Source of the DNA: Lentisphaeria bacterium
GTDB taxonomy: Bacteria > Verrucomicrobiota > Lentisphaeria > Oligosphaerales > Oligosphaeraceae
Assembly: GCA_016302725.1 (NCBI GenBank)
Contig: JAEDNB010000156.1
Span: 1 to 5,043, forward strand
Length of the DNA stretch: 5,043 nucleotides
Direction: 5' to 3'
Made by a program: the position numbers and the translations under genes. The notes under the pieces were generated by a model. It had not been told where the DNA came from. It did no database searches and saw only the letters and a program-made list of their open reading frames with translations. Each line of letters begins with the position of its first letter. Positions within the stretch are counted from its first letter, which is position 1. Positions 1-5,043 of the stretch are shown here, piece by piece.

Positions 1-1
1 C

Positions 2-33
2 GCCGGGGGAAGTCGCCGGGGGAAGTCGCCGGG
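2..33. repeat. 13-bp tandem repeat at the window edge, inside the first gene
   Basis: Two perfect copies of gccgggggaagtc occupy 2-14 and 15-27, followed by a partial copy (gccggg) at 28-33. Base 1 matches the last base of the unit, so the array probably extends beyond the window. The unit is 13 bp, not a multiple of three, so each copy is read in a different frame and any gain or loss of a copy would shift the reading frame of the gene that runs through it. Confidence 0.85.
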
Positions 34-1210
34 CAAAGACGGCCGACTTCCAGGATCGCTCCATCCTCAACCGCCCATGGCTTTGGCGGGGCGGGGCCAT
101 CCTCACGTCAGAGTGTCCCTGGAAAGGCTATCCTCTGGAAGGAGAAAATCCGGGTTTCCTCTACTCCACCTACTACCAGCCCCTGGATCGTCGCTACGCC
201 TACACCTCCTTGCTCAACAGCACCCTGGACACCGCCCAAAAGGGGATGCCCTGGCTCTGGAGTGTCTCCCTCCTCGCCTTCACCCTCCTGCTCCTCGCCC
301 TTCTTGCATGGCGCAAGTTCCAAGACTCCCTCTGCCTGCATGCCGGCGCCGTCTGGTTCTCCTTCCTTGTGGCCAACCAATTCACCAACTTCTCCCCCCT
401 CCTCCCCGTCCAACTCCTCCTCATGGCCACCGCCCTGCTTCTCCTCTTCAGACTCCCCTGGCTTTGCCATACACACCATCTCCGTCCCCGAAAAGGAACC
501 TGGCTCCTTCTGCTCCTCCCCCCTCTCCTGGCCACCGCCTTCTGCCTCGCCCTCCACATCACCGGACGCCTCTGCCGCCTATGCCATCCCCACCACTGGA
601 AGGAACCCACCCTGGAAGTCCACCACACCGGGAATGGAACCCTCCTCCCCCGAAAGCCCCCCAGGGGACGACGCCTCTTCTTCTCTTCCCACACCGCCGG
701 CCACCTGCGCACGGAACTCCCCCCCCCCTGGCACACCAAGGATACGCCATCCAACATCTCCAAATCCCCGGAGACACAGAATGCCTCCCCCTCCTGCAAG
801 AAACCATCAACCAATTTCTCCACGATGAGGAAGCTCCTCTCCCCCGCCTCCTGGCGGCCAGTGGCGAAAATGTGGCCAACGCCGTCCTCGCCGCCCCGAG
901 GGAATGCCCCAATACGCGTCGACTGGAGGCCATCATTCTGGTCCATCCCATCCCCAATCATCCCTTCCCCCTCCTGGCCTTCCGTCCTTTGCCCCCGGAT
1001 GCCCCGCCCTGCCACGTGATTCTCCCCCCCAGGAAACCCTGCCACCCTGCCCGGGCATGCTCTTCCACCCCTGGGACACCCCTTCTCCCTGCCCCTTTTC
1101 CAAGAGGGAGCGGAAAACCGGGAGAAATCGTGCCTCTTCCGCCCCGCCCCAGAGGGGCTCTCTGTGGCTTTCCCAGGGAGAAGGGGAAGGGGAGGCACGC
1201 ATTACATTAG
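3..1210 (+). CDS. Membrane protein with C-terminal alpha/beta-hydrolase-like domain, 5'-partial and frameshifted
   Basis: I do not recognise the family. The frame starting at position 3 is open from the left edge with balanced, Tyr-rich sequence (YSTYYQPLDRRYAYTSLLN), so the true start probably lies outside the window; TTG 210 and ATG 246 are poorer choices. Four hydrophobic segments follow, at about 249-308, 330-380, 396-461 and 498-557. Next comes a soluble region. The frame then breaks in ten C at 719-728: unshifted reading becomes Ser/Pro-rich and stops at TGA 1017-1019, while the -1 frame continues sensibly (LAHQGYAIQHLQIPG) with GC-rich third positions. There is no start codon at the junction, so this is one broken gene and not two. 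The soluble part resembles an alpha/beta hydrolase: strand RRLFFSSHTAG, strand GYAIQHLQIPG, helix, elbow-like LLAASGENVANAV, strand LEAIILVHP. This assignment is inference. The end is uncertain: the -1 frame stops at TAG 1208-1210, but a second shift near 1024-1030 is possible. The EamA gene starts 45 bp downstream on the same strand. Confidence 0.68.
   Translation, partial: GGSRRGKSPGKDGRLPGSLHPQPPMALAGRGHPHVRVSLERLSSGRRKSGFPLLHLLPAPGSSLRLHLLAQQHPGHRPKGDALALECLPPRLHPPAPRPSCMAQVPRLPLPACRRRLVLLPCGQPIHQLLPPPPRPTPPHGHRPASPLQTPLALPYTPSPSPKRNLAPSAPPPSPGHRLLPRPPHHRTPLPPMPSPPLEGTHPGSPPHREWNPPPPKAPQGTTPLLLFPHRRPPAHGTPPPLAHQGYAIQHLQIPGDTECLPLLQETINQFLHDEEAPLPRLLAASGENVANAVLAAPRECPNTRRLEAIILVHPIPNHPFPLLAFRPLPPDAPPCHVILPPRKPCHPARACSSTPGTPLLPAPFPRGSGKPGEIVPLPPRPRGALCGFPREKGKGRHALH
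719..728 (+). repeat. C10 homopolymer at the frame break
   Basis: Ten consecutive C residues follow acggaact and precede tggcac. Before the run the coding frame is that of positions divisible by three (codons acg gaa ctc ccc ccc ccc tgg). After it, protein-like sequence continues in the -1 frame (ctg gca cac caa gga). It is the longest homopolymer in the window. A one-base length error, a real mutation, phase variation by slipped-strand mispairing, or -1 ribosomal slippage on C_CCC_CCC would all fit. Confidence 0.85.
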
Positions 1211-1255
1211 GCGGCCTGTTTTCCCGCCCTCCGGTTCTCTGCTTTTCTTCCGTCC

Positions 1256-2149
1256 ATGGATTCCCGTCTTGTCAAAGGATATGCCAGCGGCATTCTCTCC
1301 GCGGTGGCCTATGGCACCAACCCCCTCTTTGGGAAGCGCCTTTTCCAGGAAGGGATGACCCCTGGCGCCGTCCTGTTCTACCGCTATTTCCTGGCCGCCC
1401 TCCTGCTGGGCGGGTACCTGTGCCTCACCCGGCAACCCCTGGCGGTTTCCCGGAAAAGGCTTCCTGCGTTGGCCTTGGCCGGGGTCTTGCTGTTTTTCTC
1501 GGGCCTTTTCTGGTTCATGGGCTTTCGGGAGATGCACTCCGGCATTGGGGCGACCATCCTTTTCGTCTATCCCGCGCTGGTGGCCGCCACCATGTTCCTC
1601 TTCTACGGGGAGAAGTGCCCGGTGCGGACCATGGCAGGCGGCCTGGCCGCCCTGGGCGGGGTGGCCCTGCTATGCCTGGGCGGGGAGGGGCAGGTCACCC
1701 TGCGGGGGGTGTCCCTGGTGCTCCTTTCCGCCTTGAGCTATGCCCTATACATGGTGGAACTGAAGGTATCCCGGCGGTTGCAGGGGCTTGCCGCCGGCCC
1801 TCTCACCTTCCACGCCATGGTCTTCTCCCTGCCCCTCTTCTTCCTCTCCATGCTCCTGGCCAAGGAAGGCCTCCAGGGAATCCCCTCGGGAAATGCCTGG
1901 GGGAATCTGCTGGGGCTGGCGTTGCTTCCCTCCTTCCTTTCCTACACCCTGCTGGCCGTCTCCATCGCCCTGGTGGGCCCCACCAAGACCGCCATCTTGG
2001 GAGCCCTGGAACCCCTTACCGCCGTGGTCCTGGGCATCCTGGCCTTCCAGGAACCGGTCACCTGGCAGGGAGCCCTGGGCTTTCTGGTGGTGATCGGGGC
2101 CATGCTCTGCGTCATCCACCAGGGCAAAGGCGACTCCTCCCCCTCGTAA
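1256..2149 (+). CDS. EamA/DMT-superfamily membrane transporter
   Basis: This complete 297-residue protein has the usual length of ten-TM EamA (drug/metabolite transporter) proteins, which arise from a duplicated five-TM unit. Both halves are visible. Repeat 1 ends around residues 103-140 (FVYPALVAATMFLFYGEK, then a Gly/Ala-rich helix). Repeat 2 ends at 248-287 (LGALEPLTAVVLGILAFQEP, then GALGFLVVIGAML). Each carries the hallmark proline-containing helix followed by a short loop with a conserved glutamate (YGEK and FQEP). Hydrophobic helices fill most of the remainder and the tail is short and polar. The start is well fixed: the same frame has TAG at 1208-1210 and no ATG, GTG or TTG before ATG 1256. 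No Shine-Dalgarno is visible; the leader is pyrimidine-rich (cttttcttccgtcc). The family exports or imports small metabolites such as amino acids; the substrate cannot be read from sequence. It may be co-transcribed with the upstream membrane gene, and it converges on the glycosyltransferase gene. Confidence 0.95.
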   Translation: MDSRLVKGYASGILSAVAYGTNPLFGKRLFQEGMTPGAVLFYRYFLAALLLGGYLCLTRQPLAVSRKRLPALALAGVLLFFSGLFWFMGFREMHSGIGATILFVYPALVAATMFLFYGEKCPVRTMAGGLAALGGVALLCLGGEGQVTLRGVSLVLLSALSYALYMVELKVSRRLQGLAAGPLTFHAMVFSLPLFFLSMLLAKEGLQGIPSGNAWGNLLGLALLPSFLSYTLLAVSIALVGPTKTAILGALEPLTAVVLGILAFQEPVTWQGALGFLVVIGAMLCVIHQGKGDSSPS

Positions 2150-2165
2150 GCCTGCCCTTTCGCCC

Positions 2166-3938
2166 CTACCAATCCATGGGTTCCGGATCCCCCTGGTAGA
2201 GATTCATCCACAGGGGTTCGTAATATTCCAGGGCGTGGGGGGGAAATTCCTGGGGGGTCAGTTCCCGTCGGACATAGTGGCGTCCCGGGAAATTTGGCAG
2301 AAGCATTTTCCCGTCAAGGAGAAGAGGGGAGGGTTCCAGTTTTCGGTGCATCTGGAAATCCACGGGGCCGGAGAGTTTCTTCCAGCGCCATCCGGGGAAG
2401 AGGGGCTGCCTTCCGGCGATGAGATAGAGGGGTTTTCCGGGCAGGGGCTCCCCTTTTCGCAGTCGCAGCACCCGGTGGTCCATATAGAACATTTGCGCAG
2501 GGAAGGCCTTTTGACGGGGGAGGAGATAGAGGGGTTCTCCCGGCGGCACCCGTACTGCCTCTCCCTCCAGGGGTCCCTCCTCCCGGGGAATCTGCCCCAG
2601 CAGTTTCCGGGCGGCATATTGCCGATCCCCCATGGTCAAAAAGCTGGGCAGCACCACCAGGGCAATCCAGGCAAGGCGCACCCCCAGGGTGAGCCAAGCC
2701 ACCCCCTCCCCCGTGGGCTGGCGGCCCTGAAGCCAGACCCACCCCCCCAGGAGCAGGGACAGCAGGGCGACGCACCACCCCAGGGCAGGAACCCCGGTGG
2801 ACAAGGAGGCCCCCTGGAAGGTAATCCTCCCCAGCCCCACCCACATCCAATGGAGGGCGCAATAGAGGAGGATGAGCAGCGTCCCCCAGGAGAGGGCCCG
2901 GTTGATCCGCTTCCAGCCCCTTTCCTGGCGGTGCATGACAATGGGCAGGTTGAAGCTGATCATGGCGGCCAGCCCCGGCAAGACCGGAAGCATCATCAGA
3001 GAGGAATAGCCGGGCATGAACCAGTGCAGGAGGAAGAGGGTCAGGATGGTGGCCCGGAGAAATCCGCAGAGGGAGCCGGCAGGCTCCAGGGGTTTCAGCG
3101 CCAGGCAGAAGGGAATCCACAGGAAGAGGCTCCAGGGCATCAGATCCCGGAGACACCGCAGGGGAAAGTGGAGAAGATGGGAGAAGAACCCCTCGGGAAC
3201 GGCACTGCTGGAGAGGGGCCCCACCAGGGCGGACCATCCCGTCAGGGGCTGGGGGCACACCAGGGTGAACCAGAGATAGAGCGCCAGGGCGAAGACGCAA
3301 AGGCACTCCAGGTGTTCCCGGGCGCGCAGGAGGCGGCGGGTGCGGGGAGGCATCCGGGTCAGGAGGAGAGGCAGGTAGAAGAGGAGCGTTGCCCGCAGTC
3401 CTGCGCAGAGGACATCCAGGAACACCAGGCCCAGGGAGACGGCCCAGGCCAGGCGCCAGCGGCGCCCCAGCGCCCCCAGTCCATGCCAGGCGAGCCAGGC
3501 GCCGGAAAGCAGGCAGGCGTGGAGGGTCTCCGCCTGTCCGTAGATTCCCACCCGGAAGGCGCCGAAGGTGGTCAGGACGATGGCGGCGGCCAGGGCGCCG
3601 GTGCGGGTGTCCCGGTGGCGGCGCCCGACCCAGAAAGCCTGGGCGGCCATTCCGAAGACGGCGAGCACGGCGGGGAGGCGGACCGCCAGCAATCCCGGGG
3701 TCTGGAAGCCGGCGCAGAGGCAGACCAGCCAGGGATAGAGGGGGAAGACCTGGGCGGGCTGCCCCTGGAAGGCCGGCTGGAAATATCTTCCGGTCTCCAC
3801 CATTTCCCGGGCGATGGAGGCGAAGACCGCCTCGTCGCTCCCCCGCAGCTCCATCCAGGGGAGGCACAGAAGGTAGAGGGCCACCCCCAGGAAAAGCGGG
3901 AGGCAAGGCAGGAAATGGGAGGAGGCTTTCTGCGGCAT
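2166..3938 (-). CDS. ArnT/GT39-like integral membrane glycosyltransferase
   Basis: This complete 590-residue protein is near the usual 500-600 of ArnT/PMT-type (GT-C fold) enzymes, which transfer a sugar from a polyprenyl-phosphate donor on the outer face of the cytoplasmic membrane. After one TM helix (about 10-28) comes the family's first-loop signature: ELRGSDEAVFASIAREMVETG, with the D35-E36 pair and REM 44-46, matching the ArnT D-DE...REM pattern. The usual KPPL that follows is replaced by VFPLYPW (64-70). Later family-like segments are FRVGIYGQAETLHACL (about 128-143, with Glu where Asp is typical), HFPLRCLRDLMPWSLFLW (257-274) and MPGYSSLMMLPVLPG (308-322). Many hydrophobic helices run to about residue 435, then a 155-residue soluble C-terminal domain ends in MDW. 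I chose ATG 3938 over upstream TTG 4115 because the 59-residue extension is low-complexity Pro/Gly/Arg. No Shine-Dalgarno is visible. The acceptor (lipid A, another glycan or protein) is unknown. Confidence 0.88.
   Translation of the reverse strand: MPQKASSHFLPCLPLFLGVALYLLCLPWMELRGSDEAVFASIAREMVETGRYFQPAFQGQPAQVFPLYPWLVCLCAGFQTPGLLAVRLPAVLAVFGMAAQAFWVGRRHRDTRTGALAAAIVLTTFGAFRVGIYGQAETLHACLLSGAWLAWHGLGALGRRWRLAWAVSLGLVFLDVLCAGLRATLLFYLPLLLTRMPPRTRRLLRAREHLECLCVFALALYLWFTLVCPQPLTGWSALVGPLSSSAVPEGFFSHLLHFPLRCLRDLMPWSLFLWIPFCLALKPLEPAGSLCGFLRATILTLFLLHWFMPGYSSLMMLPVLPGLAAMISFNLPIVMHRQERGWKRINRALSWGTLLILLYCALHWMWVGLGRITFQGASLSTGVPALGWCVALLSLLLGGWVWLQGRQPTGEGVAWLTLGVRLAWIALVVLPSFLTMGDRQYAARKLLGQIPREEGPLEGEAVRVPPGEPLYLLPRQKAFPAQMFYMDHRVLRLRKGEPLPGKPLYLIAGRQPLFPGWRWKKLSGPVDFQMHRKLEPSPLLLDGKMLLPNFPGRHYVRRELTPQEFPPHALEYYEPLWMNLYQGDPEPMDW
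2421..2536 (-). repeat. Two-copy 14-nt direct repeat in the glycosyltransferase C-terminal domain
   Basis: The + strand string gagatagaggggtt occurs at 2421-2434 and again at 2523-2536, exactly 102 nt (34 codons) apart. On the coding strand the copies lie in parallel peptides PGEPLYLLPRQKAFPAQ and PGKPLYLIAGRQPLFPG. This suggests a small internal duplication or two equivalent beta-strands in the soluble domain. Confidence 0.6.
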
Positions 3939-4249
3939 GCTGGACAAGGGGGGCTGTACCCCGGAAACGAGGCGGGGCGGTGCGGGGGGGGAAAATAGGG
4001 GCGGCGGCCTTTCCCCCGCCAAGGAGGCCGGAAGGCGCGGGAGGGCGGCGCCCCCCGGAAGCCAAGCCCTCCCGGCCCCTCGCCCCCCAGGAGGAAAAGT
4101 TTTGGTCCGGGACAACGGGAAGCGCCCCGCCTCCCGTTATGTTATGGAAGGAAACGGAACGGAGGCAGACCCTCCGCCGCTAAAAAGACACTGCGCCAAT
4201 ATAACCCGCCCGCCCCGGTTCTCCCTGCCCACCCTGCCCCTGCGCGAAC
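3939..4249. other. Divergent intergenic region between glycosyltransferase and oxidoreductase genes
   Basis: This 311-bp stretch lies between two genes transcribed away from each other, so promoters for both should be here. It is mostly very GC-rich low-complexity sequence, including eight G at 3984-3991. Three AT-richer islands stand out: aaaagtttt at 4095-4103 (symmetric about its centre), gttatgttatgg at 4136-4147, and taaaaag to aatataac at 4181-4205. The TATAAC at 4200-4205 would be an acceptable -10 element 45 bp before the oxidoreductase start, but nothing resembling TTGACA lies 16-18 bp upstream of it. No convincing -35/-10 pair was found on either strand. No structured RNA, operator of known type or terminator was recognised. 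Confidence 0.6.
4160..4176. repeat. Short perfect inverted repeat upstream of the oxidoreductase gene
   Basis: The 6-bp arms cggagg (4160-4165) and cctccg (4171-4176) are separated by cagac. The element sits about 73 bp before the oxidoreductase start, in the divergent spacer. No T-run follows on either strand, so it is not a typical intrinsic terminator. It could be an operator half-site pair or a chance occurrence in GC-rich DNA. Confidence 0.35.
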
Positions 4250-5043
4250 ATGGAACTCCCCATCCCCGTCATCCAGGAGGCAGATGTCCTGCTCGTGGGG
4301 GGGACCCTGGCGGGATGCGCCCTGGCGCCCCGCCTCCGCCGGGCAGGGCGGCGGGTGGTGATGGCCTGCGAGGATGTCGCCCTGGGCACGGACTGCGCGG
4401 GAGTGCTGGAGCGGGAGGCGCAATCCGCCTTTCCGGGCCTGGGCCCTTTCGCCACCCCAGGGGAATGCCAGGAGGGGCTGGAGCGCCTCCTCCTGGGGCA
4501 GGGCGTCACCCTCCATTTCGGCGCCTTTCCCCTGCGCCCCCTGCGGGAACGGGGCGGGCGCAGGATTGCGGGATGGGTCTTCCTGGGGCAAGAGGGCTTC
4601 TTCGCCATTGCCGCCAAGGCGGTGGTGGACGCCACACGGGAGGGGCGCCTCCCCGTGCAGGCCAAGCTCCTGCGGCCACCCGCCGGCCTGGCCACCTGCC
4701 GCCTCCACTGGAATCTCCTAGGCAGCGCCCGGCCCCGCGAAAACGAGGGAATCCGGCTGGAGGCCTCCCTGTCGCCAGTCCACTTCCCGGAGGGATGCCT
4801 CCCCCTCTGCCACTGCCAGCGCTCCCTGCGCCTGCGGGAAGACGACATGCCCGCCCGGCTGGAGGCGGAAGCCGCCCTGCGCCTGGCGCTTTGGACTCCC
4901 TCCCTCCGCCAGGGCGCACGCTGGTGCACCCTGGAATCCCCCGCCCCCCGCCCCGCCGCCCCCGCGCCCACTGCCCAGGCACCCCTCTTCTCCGCCCAAA
5001 CCCCCTGCGCCCCCGCCATCCTCCAGGCCACCCTCCCCCATCT
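4250..5043 (+). CDS. FAD-dependent oxidoreductase, N-terminal part (runs off right edge)
   Basis: The first 264 residues are present and the frame is open to the window end. Residues 12-22 (DVLLVGGTLAG) form the beta1-loop-alpha of an FAD-binding Rossmann fold. The loop reads GGTLAG instead of GxGxxG, a variant familiar in the FAD_oxidored family (often VGGTPAG). The helix is followed by strand RRVVMACE (34-41), with E41 placed to bind the FAD adenosine ribose. A second family-like motif is VVDATREGRL at 125-134, corresponding to the usual DATGDGDLA, but with Arg-Glu in place of Gly-Asp. From about residue 227 the sequence becomes Ala/Pro-rich, like a linker. The start is fixed: TAA at 4202-4204 is in frame and no ATG, GTG or TTG lies between it and ATG 4250. 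No Shine-Dalgarno is visible (ctgcgcgaac precedes the start). FAD chemistry is likely, but the substrate is unknown and the C-terminal substrate domain is outside the window. Confidence 0.85.
   Translation, partial: MELPIPVIQEADVLLVGGTLAGCALAPRLRRAGRRVVMACEDVALGTDCAGVLEREAQSAFPGLGPFATPGECQEGLERLLLGQGVTLHFGAFPLRPLRERGGRRIAGWVFLGQEGFFAIAAKAVVDATREGRLPVQAKLLRPPAGLATCRLHWNLLGSARPRENEGIRLEASLSPVHFPEGCLPLCHCQRSLRLREDDMPARLEAEAALRLALWTPSLRQGARWCTLESPAPRPAAPAPTAQAPLFSAQTPCAPAILQATLPH

Noticed and set aside
77..720. Proline-rich + strand frame beginning at ATG 77
   Set aside because: Over this stretch the other frame encodes clear TM helices. The ATG-77 frame becomes coding-like only after the C10 run, where it is the -1 continuation of the membrane gene.
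1146..1158. Hairpin gcccc-aga-ggggc as a terminator of the first gene
   Set aside because: The stem is only 5 bp, no T-run follows, and it lies inside the probable coding region.
904..2199. 431-codon + strand frame running through the EamA gene
   Set aside because: Over the EamA region it gives a Pro/Gly/Arg-rich product in a different frame from a clear transporter. Only its first part (about 1030-1200) is considered, as a possible tail of the frameshifted gene.
2150..2200. Bidirectional terminator between the converging EamA and glycosyltransferase genes
   Set aside because: Only 16 bp separate the stop codons, and the imperfect stem around 2174-2196 lies in coding sequence with no T-run on either side.
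2235..3998. Long open frame (587 codons) on the + strand opposite the glycosyltransferase
   Set aside because: Its Gly/Gln/Glu/Pro-rich product has no domain-like pattern; it is the antisense shadow of a GC-rich gene in which the complementary stop triplets are rare.
4115..4115. TTG at 4115 (minus strand) as the glycosyltransferase start, giving 649 residues
   Set aside because: The added 59 residues are low-complexity Pro/Gly/Arg typical of translated GC-rich spacer, and ATG 3938 places the first TM helix and the DE motif at the usual distance from the N-terminus.
4139..4183. 14-codon mini-ORF (MLWKETERRQTLRR) as a leader peptide for the oxidoreductase gene
   Set aside because: It has no Shine-Dalgarno, no run of regulatory codons and no attenuator hairpin with a T-run after it; ORFs of this size are expected by chance.
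4180..5043. Several minus-strand frames opposite the oxidoreductase
   Set aside because: Their products are Gly/Arg/Ala-rich and mutually overlapping, whereas the + frame from 4250 carries an FAD-binding motif in the right place.

Overview
This is a GC-rich, mostly coding bacterial window with four protein genes and no RNA genes, insertion sequences or CRISPR array that I can see. None of the three visible start codons has a recognisable Shine-Dalgarno sequence. The last gene belongs to an FAD-oxidoreductase type that is common in the Planctomycetota, Verrucomicrobiota and Lentisphaerota. Together these hint at such a lineage, but that is only a weak inference and no gene here fixes the taxon.

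Layout. Positions 1 to about 1210 (+) hold the 3' part of a membrane protein gene that enters from the left edge. It encodes an N-terminal extracytoplasmic-looking segment, four hydrophobic segments and a C-terminal domain with an alpha/beta-hydrolase-like layout. Its reading frame breaks inside a run of ten C (719-728), and its C-terminus is uncertain because a second C run (1024-1030) may shift the frame again. Positions 1256-2149 (+) encode a complete ten-TM EamA/DMT-type transporter. Converging on it, with only 16 bp between the stop codons, is a complete ArnT/GT39-like membrane glycosyltransferase on the minus strand (3938 down to 2166). A 311-bp divergent spacer (3939-4249) separates this from the N-terminal 264 residues of an FAD-dependent oxidoreductase (4250 to the right edge, +).

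How they fit together. The first membrane gene and the transporter are co-directional and 45 bp apart, so they may be co-transcribed. The glycosyltransferase and the oxidoreductase are transcribed away from each other. The glycosyltransferase would act at the cytoplasmic membrane on a polyprenyl-phosphate-linked sugar donor. The transporter would move a small metabolite. I see no shared pathway linking the four genes and no convincing evidence of a new defence, mobile or biosynthetic system. The most notable signals are the homopolymer-associated frame break, a 13-bp tandem repeat at the left edge inside the same gene, and a degenerate second FAD-family motif in the oxidoreductase.
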